A stretch of DNA of 64,000 nucleotides from an uncultured Methanomicrobiales archaeon. GTDB lineage: Archaea > Halobacteriota > Methanomicrobia > Methanomicrobiales > Methanospirillaceae. Numbering within the stretch: position 1 is the first letter of the stretch; each line of letters begins with the position of its first letter. The position numbers and the translations under genes were made by a program. Below, in pieces: positions 8,997 to 18,054 of this stretch. The stretch spans positions 1 through 64,000 of the forward strand of contig CASGHK010000023.1 of assembly GCA_949320185.1 (NCBI GenBank). Reading direction: 5' to 3'. Under the pieces are notes generated by a model. It was not told the origin of the DNA, did no database searches, and saw nothing but the letters and a program-made list of their open reading frames with translations.

Positions 8997-10433
8997 TTAC
9001 GAGAACCCGACGTCGAGGGTCCGCTGGCTCTCGGCGTCCAGCCCGGTGAAAATCACGACCTTTCCCTGCTGGCGATACCGCTCCCTGACCCGAGCGATCG
9101 CCGCCACCGCCGATTGGTCCCAGACATGCGACCGCCCGAGGTCGATCCGCACCTCCGAGGGGTCGTCGTCGTAGTCGAAGAGGTCGACGAAGGCGGCCAT
9201 CGTCCCGAAGAAGAGCTGGCCCGAGACCGTGTAGACCTTCACCCCGTCCTCGCGCATCGCGGAGATCGCCGAGATCCGGGACATCTTCCAGCCGAAGACC
9301 AGTGCGGCCATCACCACGCCAGCAATCACGCCCTTCGCGAGGTTATGAGTGAAGACTACGATTGCCACCGTCCCGAGCATGATCACCGCGTCACTTCGCG
9401 GGATCTTCATGATGTCCCGGAGCGACTGCCAGTCGAAGGTGCCGACCGCGACCATGATCATCACGCCCACGAGTGCCGCCATCGGGATCTGCGCCACGAT
9501 ATCGCCGAAGACGATGATCAGGATGATAAGGAAGACCCCCGCCACCAGGGACGAAAGGCGGCCCGACCCTCCGGACTTCACATCGATAACCGACTGCCCG
9601 ATCATGGCGCAGCCGGCCATCCCGCCGAAGAGGCCGGCGACGCAGTTCGCGAGCCCCTGGCCCCGTACTTCGCGGTCCCTGTCGCTCCGGGTAACGGTCA
9701 TCTCGTCCACGATCGAGGCGGTCAGGAGCGACTCGAGCAGCCCGACGACCGTGAGAGTGGCCGCATACGGCAGGATGACCAGCAGCGTTTCGAGGGTGAG
9801 CGGCACCGCCGGCAGGACGAAGGCCGGCAGGGACCGCGAGATCGTTCCGAGGTCGCCTACGGTCTGGACGTCCAGTCTCAGGCCGATGGCGATCAGCGTC
9901 ACCACCACGATCGCCGCGAGCGATGAGGGGACCGCCTTCGTATACCGGGGTAGGACGTGGACGATCGCGATCGTCAGGGCAACGAGGGCGTAGACGACCC
10001 ACGGGACGTTGACGATGAACAGGACCTGGGCGAGGAAGATCAGGATCGCGAGCGCGTTCACGAACCCGAGCACCAAGGAATAGGGGACGTAGATGATGAA
10101 CCGGCCGACCTTCAGGACGCCCAGTCCGACCTGGATCACGCCCATCAGGAGGGTGGCCGCTAAAAGGTACTGCAGGCCGAAGTCGCGGACCAGGACCACC
10201 ATCACGAGGGCCATCGACCCGGTTGCGGCCGAGATCATGCCCGGGCGTCCGCCGACGAACGCGATGACGACCGCGATTCAGAAGGAGGCGTAGAGCCCGA
10301 CCATCGGGTCGACCCCCGCGATCAACGAAAAGGCGATCGCCTCGGGGATCAGCGCGAGGGCTACGGTCATCCCGGCGAGGACGTCGCCGCGGACGTTCGA
10401 GAACCACTCCCGATGCAGAGCGTTGAGACTCAT
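8997..10433 (-). pseudogene. SulP-family anion transporter interrupted by an in-frame UGA
   Basis: A SulP/SLC26-type permease with a C-terminal STAS domain (DLGRSHVWDQSAVAAIARV). The ORF track shows only 413 residues beginning at an internal ATG (10238). Reading the same frame upstream gives [21 protein letters not shown] followed by transmembrane 1, a TGA at complement 10278-10280 (codon 52), then IAVVIAFVGGRPGMISAATG. The ATG at 10433 is preceded by GGAG, and the complete frame (478 codons) has the normal length and start of the family. Homologues usually have a sense codon (often Cys) in the LYASF-x-IAVV stretch, so a single change such as TGC to TGA explains the break. It may be a recent nonsense mutation, a sequencing error, or read through; the 413-residue piece lacks the first helices and is unlikely to transport. 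Substrate (sulfate, bicarbonate or other anion) is not predictable. Confidence 0.85.
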
Positions 10434-10564
10434 ATAAGACTCCGAAAGTGGTGTCGACCGGCTGTAGCACGATGACGAAGAGGAAGGTCATGCGCGACCG
10501 TGACGACTGAGTGTACTAAACAACAACCCGCGACCATTTGAACCGTATGGTTCTGATAGGGGAT

Positions 10565-11125
10565 ATGGTACGCAACAGTTCACAAGGTCTCGGTTCGGAC
10601 CAGAGATTCGTGTCCACGTTTCGCACCCTGCTGCTCGCCACCGACGGATCAGAGAACGCCAGGAGAGCGACCGAGACCGCGATAACGCTCGCCACCACAC
10701 TTCACCTCACCTCGGTTCTTGTGGTCCATGTCGTCGGCAAGGCGCCCTCCGAGGCGCAGCTGGTCCGCGGGGGTCTCGACGTCCACGCCCTGTTCGACCA
10801 GGAGGCCCGGCGGGCGGCAGAACCCTCCCTCGCCCGGCTTGACGAGGCCGGGATCAGGTACACGCTCCGCTCCTCGCTCGGGGACCCAGCCATAGTGATC
10901 CTCGGGCTCGTGGAGAAGGAGACGGTGGACCTGATCGTCCTCGGAAGCCGTGGGCTCGGCGCGCTCTCGGGCCTGGTGATGGGCAGCGTGAGCCACAAAC
11001 TGGTCCACCTCGCCCCGTGCCCCGTGCTGATCGTTAAACAGATCGGTCCCACGGAAGCTCGGCAACCCGGTCTGCCCGGTCTCCCATTTTGTACCCCTTT
11101 TTCTGCGCGACGGACGATGACCTGA
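10565..11125 (+). CDS. Universal stress protein (UspA family)
   Basis: A single UspA domain: FRTLLLATDGSENARRA at the N-terminus and the ATP-binding signature LGSRGLGALSGLVMGSVSHKLVHLAPCPVLIV at the end. The ORF track begins at a TTG (10538); ATG at 10547 or 10565 are more likely, and 10565 is chosen because AGGGGA lies just upstream. About 20 residues extend past the usual CPVLIVK ending into low-complexity sequence (QPGLPGLPFCTPF), so the original stop may have been lost. It is divergent from the SulP gene, and Usp/SulP pairs are common, which suggests a regulatory link. Confidence 0.85.
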   Translation: MVRNSSQGLGSDQRFVSTFRTLLLATDGSENARRATETAITLATTLHLTSVLVVHVVGKAPSEAQLVRGGLDVHALFDQEARRAAEPSLARLDEAGIRYTLRSSLGDPAIVILGLVEKETVDLIVLGSRGLGALSGLVMGSVSHKLVHLAPCPVLIVKQIGPTEARQPGLPGLPFCTPFSARRTMT

Positions 11126-11326
11126 AGACCTCCTCTTCGAAGGTGTAAGGTCAGACGCGACAGGGCCATTCTCCCTCCTCCCACACCGCACGGTGTCCGT
11201 GTGCATCGGCGTATCTCGAGCCCGGGGGGACCTTGATACACCAGAGGTTGTCCCGATTGGATATCTTAAGAATAATTGAACCGAAGAAACTGATCAGGTT
11301 CCCTTCAACGACATGAGCAATCGGAG
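11126..11326. other. Intergenic stretch without a recognisable gene
   Basis: No ORF here has the codon bias or length of the neighbouring genes. An AT-rich patch (GGATATCTTAAGAATAATTG, about 11259-11278) stands out from the high-GC surroundings and could hold a promoter for the small ORF that follows. Confidence 0.4.
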
Positions 11327-11476
11327 ATGCACCGCAGCCTCTGTCAAATCCCTGGAACCAGCTTCACGAAAGCTCTGCATCCCCGATACGGGGTCGTCTA
11401 CCTCTGCGAGACCTGTCGCGAGAGGGAGCTGGTCGTCCTCCATCCTGCCGGGCGGGAGCTGTGCCTGCGACCCTGA
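11327..11476 (+). CDS. Possible 49-residue cysteine-containing small protein
   Basis: Too short for the ORF track. ATG follows directly on a GGAG sequence and the frame runs 50 codons to TGA. The peptide contains a CxxC pair (YLCETCRERELVVLH) plus an earlier and a later cysteine, and its codons end mostly in G or C like real genes of this genome. It could be a small zinc- or iron-binding protein or the remnant of a longer one. No family is recognised. Confidence 0.3.
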   Translation: MHRSLCQIPGTSFTKALHPRYGVVYLCETCRERELVVLHPAGRELCLRP

Positions 11477-11546
11477 CATCAACAGGTGCAGACTCCTGCG
11501 GTGATTGGTCTTTGACCCCTGCTCTCGCCGGCGCCACGGCGAAAGA

Positions 11547-12020
11547 CTACTCGCTTCTCTCATCGACCCGGTCTGGATCGGCCAGATGCTCCTCGAGGAG
11601 CCTCGCCGCGGTCTGGATCAGGCCCGGGCAGATCCGTGAGCAGACCCCCTGGACCCGCGCCGCTTCGGCTTCAGCCGGGTTCCCGAGGTTGTAGCCGAGG
11701 AGCTCCGTGCACGATATGGAGCCGTGCACCTTCGTGAACCCGGCGACGTACTCCTGGACCGCGGTGTACGTCCGCTCCCGAGCAGCGCGATCGGAAGGGT
11801 CCGAACTCCCGAACGCAAGACCCAGGACGATCACACCGCCCGATACCGCGCCGCAGACCTGGTCGGTGCGCGACATGCCGGAGCCGAAACCTGTCGAAAG
11901 GCGGATTGCCATCTCGGGGGTGAGGCCGAACTCTTCTCCGAAGCATCGGCAGATCGCCTGGGAGCAGAGGTGGCCCCCATCGAAGCAGGCAACAGCCCGG
12001 TCGATACGTTCATTCGTCAT
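11547..12020 (-). CDS. C_GCAxxG_C_C family redox protein
   Basis: A 157-residue protein with the family pattern of spaced cysteines: ACFDGGHLCSQAICRCFG at the N-terminus, MSRTDQVCGAVSGGVIVLG in the middle (matching GxxxxxCGAxxG), ISCTELLGYNLG, and a terminal VCSRICPGLI. The family occurs in anaerobes, is related to split-Soret cytochrome-like proteins and is thought to bind a redox centre; its exact function is unknown. No signal peptide is present. It is flanked by non-coding or decayed DNA, so it has no operon partner. Confidence 0.88.
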   Translation of the reverse strand: MTNERIDRAVACFDGGHLCSQAICRCFGEEFGLTPEMAIRLSTGFGSGMSRTDQVCGAVSGGVIVLGLAFGSSDPSDRAARERTYTAVQEYVAGFTKVHGSISCTELLGYNLGNPAEAEAARVQGVCSRICPGLIQTAARLLEEHLADPDRVDERSE

Positions 12021-12129
12021 CCCAGAAGAACCTGTGGTGCAGGCTGATAAGGGTAAGTTATCCCCGGTGCGCCTTCGTCTTCAAGTTCTCCCCGGTTACC
12101 CGCCAACGCGTCGTCCCTTGTGCCCCTGC

Positions 12130-12590
12130 CCTCTCCATCACATCCTCTCTGGCATGGTCCACCGGTCCAACACCATCGTGATGGCAGTGAAGGCCAGCGT
12201 GAAGGCGACGAGCGCGGCACGGTCAATCCACCCGAGAGATTGTGCGTCGGTGAAGGAATACCGGACCTGTTCGGCACAGAACGTGAGGTGGAAGCAGACC
12301 GAGCGGGACAAAGATCCCCGAGATGAAGACGAGCGGGAACTTGATCAGCGTCGAGAGCATCATGATGTTCGACGGCACATTGGTCGGCGGCACGGCGAGG
12401 AGCATCCGTATCATGGCGGGACGGCCGGACACGAGGAAGGCGAGCGACAGCTGACGGCGGCCCATACGAAACGCAAGCAGGCGGAAGACCGTATGACGAC
12501 CTCGTAGATCGGTACCGGCCCCTTTAGGGGGAAGACCCGGATGTCCTTTTTCCCGATCGCCCAGGCCCGTCGGACCTGCGCGGGATGGCC
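12130..12590 (-). pseudogene. Decayed ABC-2 type transporter permease
   Basis: Pieces of one permease can be read on the minus strand in different frames. The N-terminus is RRAWAIGKKDIRVFPLKGPV (compare the usual KDLRVYYxKGPV). After a frame change near 12500 comes LLAFRMGRRQLSLAFLVSG. Then, with about 150 residues missing, PPTNVPSNIMMLSTLIKFPL and VFISGIFVPL, followed after another frame change (about 12280) by AEQVRYSFTDAQSLGWIDRA and the last helix LVAFTLAFTAITMVLDRW. No ATP-binding partner remains. The gene has at least two frameshifts and an internal deletion and cannot encode a working transporter. Confidence 0.75.
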
Positions 12591-12749
12591 GGCCGGGTTC
12601 ACGCCGTTTCTTTCCCAGTCAACCGGACCTTTGAACGGAGACGGTGCCGGGGCCATCTGCGTCAGGTGCGGTCGATGTCGAGAGGAAGAGAGATGCCGAG
12701 GGGGCTCTTACTCGCGCGGAATGCCGATCCCTCGCCGTCGTATCGTCCC

Positions 12750-13349
12750 CTAGGTGCGCACCAGCTGGAACGTCTTTGAGTACGAGTTCCCATCGGTGGT
12801 CATGATGGTGCAGCTGGCCACGAACGGGGGCCCTGTCACCCAGTCACTGGGGGGGCAGAGCTCGGTGCCGTAACATCCAACCCAGGTGTACCCGTCGTCT
12901 ATCGTGGTGGTGTCCGTCACGGGGAGTTCGGAGGGTGGGATCCCAGCCTCGGGAAGACCCGCCCAACGCTCCATGTACCGATCGACACACTGCCTGGTCC
13001 TGCCGTCCTGCAGGGTGCCGGTGATCGACCACGAGACCTTCTGCAACCGGACTCCCGGCGGGAGGTGGCTCGCGTCGTATCTGGTCACGCTACGGAGGTT
13101 CCAGTGCCATTCGTAGAGCTTCAGGTCGTTATTCCAGGTCTTGGAGGGCGAGTAACTACCCACCACGGAGATGAAGGGCGGGGCGGGCGTGGGTGTCGGC
13201 GTGGGAGAGAGCGTCATCGTGGGCAGCGTCGTCATCGGAACGATCGTCCCGGTGAGGGGCCCGCCCTGGAGACCCGGGAGAATGAGACCGACGCCGAGTC
13301 CTATTATCGCGACCGCGGTGATCGCAGTCAGGAGCTGTATCCGGTTCAT
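12750..13349 (-). CDS. Signal-anchored secreted protein with Thr/Pro linker, unknown function
   Basis: About 199 residues. Starts at ATG 13349 (MNRIQLLTAITAVAIIGLG), with an alternative ATG four codons upstream. An N-terminal hydrophobic segment (signal peptide or anchor) is followed by a TPTPTPAPP linker and an extracellular domain with WHWNLRSVTRYDASHLPPGV, several cysteines (CVDRYMERWAG, WVGCYGTELCPP, CTIM) and no recognised family. A degenerate second copy of the same protein lies at about 18055-18425, so the gene was duplicated within this region. The cysteines suggest disulfides outside the cell. Confidence 0.68.
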   Translation of the reverse strand: MNRIQLLTAITAVAIIGLGVGLILPGLQGGPLTGTIVPMTTLPTMTLSPTPTPTPAPPFISVVGSYSPSKTWNNDLKLYEWHWNLRSVTRYDASHLPPGVRLQKVSWSITGTLQDGRTRQCVDRYMERWAGLPEAGIPPSELPVTDTTTIDDGYTWVGCYGTELCPPSDWVTGPPFVASCTIMTTDGNSYSKTFQLVRT

Positions 13350-13440
13350 GGCACGTCTCATTCCCTTGGTGAACTCCGGTTCGGCGGAAAGACAATAAGT
13401 GTATCTATATTAATCGCAGTATTCGGTGCGGTGGTCCGCC

Positions 13441-13780
13441 GGCCCATCAGTATCCGCTCCCGCTGAGCCGGCGAACGGGTACCGTCTCCTCGTCGAGCGG
13501 CTCAGCCTCCGGGCCCTTTCCAGGAAGCGGGCACACGTGGACCTCAGGACGAAGGACGCCGGGGCGAGCACGGAGCTGCGGACGTGGTTCGCCAAGATCC
13601 CATGAAGTGGGACGAATTCCGCCTCCGGTACTTCGATGAGATCAGGGGCCGGCCGGATGTCGTTGCCGTCCTTTGCGACATGACAGGGGACCACGAGGTG
13701 GTGACGTTCCGGTTCAGACCTCGCGACGAGGACCACAACAACACCGTCGCGCTGAAAGAGTTCCTCGAATCCAGAGTGAG
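13441..13780 (+). pseudogene. Frameshifted DUF488-family gene
   Basis: Two frames together give a DUF488 protein. The first carries EPANGYRLLVERLSLRALSR and ELRTWFAKIP before a TGA at 13603. The second, beginning in the overlap, carries DPMKWDEFRLRYFDEIRG and ends RPRDEDHNNTVALKEFLES. Normal family members read GYRVLVDRLWPRG ... LRKWFxHDPxxWxEFRxRY ... DxxHNxAxVLKEYL, so a single-base loss in the WFA-KDP segment explains the break. The tryptophan and proline of the WPRG motif are also altered, consistent with decay. No intact start is evident. Confidence 0.7.
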
Positions 13781-14390
13781 ACCGCGACGGGCCCATCCCG
13801 GCTCTTCCACCGGGCTCAGGGGGCGGGTTACCGTCTCGGAACGGCAGGCCGAATGCCGGTCGTGGTCGAGTGGTACATGGTGGGTTTCCTCCGGGCGGGA
13901 CGAGAGGTGGGAGTCTGGATCACCGTGCTGTTTGGCTCTTCGAGATCCTCTCTCCGACTTCCGTTGGGGTGTCTGTCCGATACCTGGCCCCCCAGGAAAA
14001 GGTTGCCTGATGCGATGCTTCCCTCACGATTTGCGGTATCGAGTCTCTCCCCGCTCGTTGGGCACTCGACCGGGACCGACGCCCCCGGAGGGGTCCGTGT
14101 CTCGAAAAGGCCGCGCTACAGGGCACGATCGAGTCGGACGCCCCCGGGTCCGCGTTGGAATCGGCTCCCAGGGCCTCCGTCTCGATCCTCCTATCCTGAA
14201 GTTTTCCGGCGATGAAGTCCCTGGTCTCTCCTGTCGACCTCTCCGCCCTCCCATGCACTGGTGGAGTACAGATAATCGGGATCCATGTCCGGCACGTTCA
14301 TGACTGCTGGGATACCTCCCGACAATGAATCGAAGGACGGTCACGGGACGGTCATTCCCGGGTGCCGAGTAGCATATTCAACGAAGTATT
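13781..14390. other. Long non-coding or decayed stretch
   Basis: About 600 bases after the broken DUF488 gene. ORFs listed here (for example 13673-14215 plus, 13920-14258 minus) have arginine-, serine- and proline-rich shadow compositions and no motif. I see nothing recognisable; it is probably decayed sequence. Confidence 0.5.
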
Positions 14391-14393
14391 GCC

Positions 14394-14403
14394 TGGCATA
14401 TTA
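14394..14403 (+). promoter_or_regulatory. Probable TATA box of the PKD lipoprotein gene
   Basis: An AT-rich run (GGCATATTATTATCTTC) stands 30-40 bases before the ATG at 14432 in otherwise GC-rich DNA. A start of transcription about 25 bases downstream would give a very short leader. Confidence 0.4.
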
Positions 14404-14431
14404 TTATCTTCTCTAAATGTTATTGCATGGC

Positions 14432-15874
14432 ATGGACTCCAGAGGTTCTTCGTATCTGCTGGCGGCGGTCCTGATCGCCGTCTGTGCTGCTGTTCTTTTG
14501 GCCGGCTGCACCGGCACGCCGTCAGCCACGAGTAATCAGTCCAATGGAACGACCACCCAGGCCCAGAACGCATCCGCCGCCAATGCATCGGCGGCGCCGG
14601 GAGCGAATCAGACCTCCGCGGGTCTGGGCGCGATAATGGCGGGAACACCGGTACCGGAAGTATCGGTCTCTTCGGTACAGAAGGCGACCCAGGCTAACGC
14701 GACCACGTCCGGTACGGCGTCGGTGGGCCCCACGCCCACGAAGTGCACGACCGACTTCACGGCGAGCGTCACCTCCGGCGCGGCGCCCCTGACGGTCACG
14801 TTCACCGCCACCGCGCCGTGCGCAGCCCAGAAGCGGAGCTGGAACTTCGGCGACGGTGGTCCGATGGCCTCGATCGAGGGGGGCAAGGTGGAGACCTACA
14901 CCTACGCAACACCCGGGACGTACACGGTGAAGCTCTACGAGAAGTTCTACTCCGACGATCCGGCCGACACCCAGGGATTCTACGGAGGAGAGAAAGAGAA
15001 GGTCGGGTATGTCACCGTCACCGGGACGACATCTGCCACTGGAACTGCATCCGTCACCGGGACGACCTCCGCCAAGGCGACAGCGACGATAACGGGGACG
15101 GCGTCCGTCACTGGGACGACGACCGTGAGTGTTTCGCCCACGCACTGCCAGGCCGACTTCACGGCGAGCGTCACCTCGGGCCCGGCACCCCTGACGGTCA
15201 CGTTCACGAGGACCGCCCCGTGTGCCTCCCAGAAACGGAGCTGGAACTTCGGTGACGGTGGTCCGATGTCCAGCATCGAAGGTGGCCCCGTTGAGACCTA
15301 TATCTACGAGACGCCCGGAACGTACACCGTGAGTCTCTATGAGAAGTTTTACACCGACGACAACATTGAGGGTTTCTATAGAGATACCGAGACGAAGGTC
15401 GGGTACATCACGGTCACCGGGCAGGCAGTGAGCCCCACCCCCACGCACTGCCAGGCCGACTTCACCGCCGACATCACGTCGGGCCCGGCACCCCTGACGG
15501 TTACGTTCACCTCTACCTCGCCGTGTGACTCCCAGAAATGCATATGGTGGTTCAGCGACGACGGCCCGATGTCGACGATCGAGGGGGGCAAGGTGCAGAC
15601 CTATACCTTCGAGAAGGCCGGCACGTTCACCGTGAGGCTCTCGGAGAAGTTCTACGGAACCGGTTCCGAGGACTACTACCTCGATATCAAGGAGAAGAGC
15701 GGGTATATCCACGTAACTAATGGGCTGGTCATCAAACCTTCCCTCCACCTCACGGTCATCCCCACTATCAAGGTGACGCCGAAGATCACGCTCATCAAGC
15801 CGGGCGTGACCCTGGTGAAGGATAAAAAGGAGATCATCGTCGACCCGGTCGGACCCGTATCCGGGGGCGGCTGA
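14432..15874 (+). CDS. Surface lipoprotein with three PKD-type domains
   Basis: A 480-residue exported protein. The start at ATG 14432 places a signal peptide (LLAAVLIAVCAAVLLAGC) with lipobox LAGC close to the N-terminus; an alternative ATG lies five codons upstream. After a Thr/Ala/Asn-rich spacer come three tandem PKD-like beta-sandwich repeats, each opening with TDFTASVTSGxAPLTVTF, passing through RSWNFGDGGPM and closing with TYTVxLYEKFY. They are encoded at roughly 14740-15030, 15140-15420 and 15440-15716. Repeats 1 and 2 are separated by a TGT(T/A)S-type threonine-rich linker. The third repeat has WWFSDDGPM in place of WNFGDGGPM. PKD domains mediate contacts between cell-surface proteins. 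It is flanked by decayed DNA and by the kinase gene downstream. Confidence 0.85.
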   Translation: MDSRGSSYLLAAVLIAVCAAVLLAGCTGTPSATSNQSNGTTTQAQNASAANASAAPGANQTSAGLGAIMAGTPVPEVSVSSVQKATQANATTSGTASVGPTPTKCTTDFTASVTSGAAPLTVTFTATAPCAAQKRSWNFGDGGPMASIEGGKVETYTYATPGTYTVKLYEKFYSDDPADTQGFYGGEKEKVGYVTVTGTTSATGTASVTGTTSAKATATITGTASVTGTTTVSVSPTHCQADFTASVTSGPAPLTVTFTRTAPCASQKRSWNFGDGGPMSSIEGGPVETYIYETPGTYTVSLYEKFYTDDNIEGFYRDTETKVGYITVTGQAVSPTPTHCQADFTADITSGPAPLTVTFTSTSPCDSQKCIWWFSDDGPMSTIEGGKVQTYTFEKAGTFTVRLSEKFYGTGSEDYYLDIKEKSGYIHVTNGLVIKPSLHLTVIPTIKVTPKITLIKPGVTLVKDKKEIIVDPVGPVSGGG

Positions 15875-16196
15875 CGTAATCCTGGTGAAAAGGCCCCTCG
15901 CCTCCTCCTTTCCGCGAGATGATGATGGTATCCCGGTTCTCCCGGACCTGTGGAGAGTCGGAAGAGAGGCCAGGCCACAAGGCACCTCTATCGCCCGATT
16001 CGATGAGAGCGTGAAGACGGTATCGGGCCGGCAGCCCATGGATGCCCGGGGGACTGCCGTCCCCCCTCCTGGTTGGCGTTAGCTGCAAGATGATCGGTAT
16101 GCACCCTCTTTTCGCCTCGCACTCTCTTGGAAAACATTTTTGTCTCTCTGGGTGCTACGGAGGCTTCGTCTCCCTTCCGGAGAGCAGGCTGATGCG
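15875..16196. other. Intergenic region without a recognised gene
   Basis: A 65-codon ORF (15885-16082 plus) begins with GTG/ATG-like codons but has no motif. The AT-rich patch TTGGAAAACATTTTTGTC (about 16127-16144) may include the promoter of the histidine kinase gene that begins at 16197. Confidence 0.4.
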
Positions 16197-17930
16197 ATGG
16201 AGAAAGGGCCATTGGTCATAGTCATCGACCCGGACGAACAGCTCAGCGAAGTCAGCCTGGACCTATGCTCAACCCCGGGATCCCCGGGCCGTGTGCAGGC
16301 CAGACCGTCTCTCGAGGCGATCATGGACGCCGAATCCGTCAAGCGTGTCCGCAGTGCGCTTCACGGCCCCCCGGTACCGCACCGTCTCTCGCTCACGCTT
16401 GAGGGGCCGGGACGGGCGGGCCAGGAGGCAGGAGCGGAGCTGAGATCCACCTGCGGTGGTGGTGGTGTCCTCCTCGTCTCTCCCCCTCCGGACGCCTGGA
16501 CGGCAGAAGACGCTGCCCTCATGGTCGAACGGTGCCCGGATGTCTTGATCTCGCTCCGCGTCCGTCCCGCACTCTCCGTCAGGTATGTGAATGCCGCCCT
16601 CCTGGAGGTGACCGGATATTGCCCCGACGAGGTCAGGGCTGAACCCTACCTCCTCCGTGACGCAGTCCACCCGGCAGATCTCTCGAGGCTCAGGTCGGAC
16701 CTGAGCGCTCCGACCGGGCTCTCAGCCCCGGTCCGGTTCCGGTTCCGCCATCGCACGAAGGGCTGGCGCTGGTTGGAACTCTCGGCGATGCCCTTCCTCG
16801 ACGAGGACGGCGAGGTCGTATTCGTCGAGGGGGTTGCCCGGGACGTCACACACCGGCGCCGGCTCGAGGAACAGTTCCGTCTCCTTGCCGAGCGCTCCCC
16901 CGAGATGATCTTCAGGCTCCGCCTCTTGCCGTCGTTCGGGGTCGACTACGTCAGTTCGGCCTGTAGAGAGATGACCGGCCAGCCGCCCGAGGCCTTCCAC
17001 AGCGAACCCAGGAAGGGATTGGTTCACCTCCACCCCGAGGACGAGCCCCTCTTCGAGGACTTCATCGAGCATCCCGAGCGGTTCGACAACAGTCCCTTCC
17101 GCCTTCGGTTCTGTCATCCAGACGGCAGGACCTGCTGGACCGAGTGGGTGGGGGTGCCGATCTACGACGATGAGGACCGCATCATCGCGATCGAGGGTGT
17201 CTGTCGTGATGTCACCGAGCGTCAGGCGCAGGAGGAAGTCCTGCGGGTCATGAACCAGAAGCTGAACCTGCTCGCCAGCGTCACCCGGCACGACACCCTC
17301 AACCAGCTGACGGTCCTGATCGGCGCACTCGAACTGGCCGGTACCGCGGAGGACAGCACCGAGCTCGGGTGGTTCCTGGACCGTGCCCGGTCGTCGGCGA
17401 ACATGATCCGGCGGCTGGTCGAGTTCACCCGCGACTACCAGGAGATCGGCCAGGGTCCGCCCGCCTGGGTCCCTCTCGCGCCCACGATCCGGCGTGCCGC
17501 CGACGCATTCTTCGGGTCCAGCCTCTCGATCCGGTTCCCGGAGACGGAGGTGACCATCCTGGCCGACGCCCTTATCGAGAAGGTCTTCTTCACCCTGATC
17601 GAGAATGCGCAGCGGCACGGTGGTTCCTCCCTTACTGAGATCAGGTTCCTGGTCGAGCCCGGCCCCTCCGGCTCTCTCAAGGTGATCTGCGAGGACGACG
17701 GCGCCGGTGTTTCCGCCGCCGACAAGGGACGGATCTTCGAGAGGGGATGCGGCAAGCATACGGGGTTCGGGCTCTACCTTGCGAGAGAGATCCTGGGGAT
17801 CACGGGCATGACGATCCGGGAGATGGGGGTGCCGGGGGCGGGCGCCCGGTTTGAGATAACGGTGCCCGCAACTGCCTACCGCACCCCGGTGCTGACCGCT
17901 CCGCTGTCCCCCGAGGTTCCACCCGCCTGA
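16197..17930 (+). CDS. PAS-domain sensor histidine kinase (cytosolic)
   Basis: A 577-residue kinase starting at ATG 16197 (MEKGPLVIVIDPDEQ) rather than the TTG at 16140. Order: an N-terminal segment of about 95 residues beginning with an aspartate-containing strand that may be receiver-like; PAS 1 (CPDVLISLRVRPALSVRYVN to EGVARDVTHRR); PAS 2 (SPEMIFRLRLLPSFGVDYVS to EGVCRDVTERQ); a dimerisation helix with phosphoacceptor histidine in SVTRHDTLNQLT; and a HATPase domain with N-box ENAQRHG, G1 CEDDGAGV and G2 TGFGLYLAREILG. There are no membrane segments, so it senses an internal or redox signal. The HATPase part is closely duplicated as a fragment at 22.5 kb. No response regulator is adjacent. 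Confidence 0.9.
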   Translation: MEKGPLVIVIDPDEQLSEVSLDLCSTPGSPGRVQARPSLEAIMDAESVKRVRSALHGPPVPHRLSLTLEGPGRAGQEAGAELRSTCGGGGVLLVSPPPDAWTAEDAALMVERCPDVLISLRVRPALSVRYVNAALLEVTGYCPDEVRAEPYLLRDAVHPADLSRLRSDLSAPTGLSAPVRFRFRHRTKGWRWLELSAMPFLDEDGEVVFVEGVARDVTHRRRLEEQFRLLAERSPEMIFRLRLLPSFGVDYVSSACREMTGQPPEAFHSEPRKGLVHLHPEDEPLFEDFIEHPERFDNSPFRLRFCHPDGRTCWTEWVGVPIYDDEDRIIAIEGVCRDVTERQAQEEVLRVMNQKLNLLASVTRHDTLNQLTVLIGALELAGTAEDSTELGWFLDRARSSANMIRRLVEFTRDYQEIGQGPPAWVPLAPTIRRAADAFFGSSLSIRFPETEVTILADALIEKVFFTLIENAQRHGGSSLTEIRFLVEPGPSGSLKVICEDDGAGVSAADKGRIFERGCGKHTGFGLYLAREILGITGMTIREMGVPGAGARFEITVPATAYRTPVLTAPLSPEVPPA

Positions 17931-18054
17931 AAACCCGGGTGCGGGGTCGCTTCAGGGCGCGGGAGCGCCTCCCTTCGGGTGACGCACCCACTGCCCGAGG
18001 AATGCCAGGGCACAAGTCCTGCTGTCGGTGGACAGTGCGGTCAAAAAGTGGTTG

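Noticed and set aside
10278-10280. Reading the SulP UGA as selenocysteine
   Set aside because: The known selenoproteins of methanogens are mainly redox enzymes and Sec is not typical of this order. No SECIS-like hairpin was apparent. Kept only as a possibility to test.
9391-10491. 366-residue minus-strand ORF overlapping the SulP gene
   Set aside because: Runs in a different frame from the SulP protein and has Arg/Pro-rich shadow composition. The real frame is the one interrupted by UGA.
15043-15135. Threonine-rich ACGGGGACG repeats in the PKD gene as a CRISPR or tandem-repeat array
   Set aside because: The repeats stay in frame and encode a TGTTSATGT-type linker; there are no spacers.
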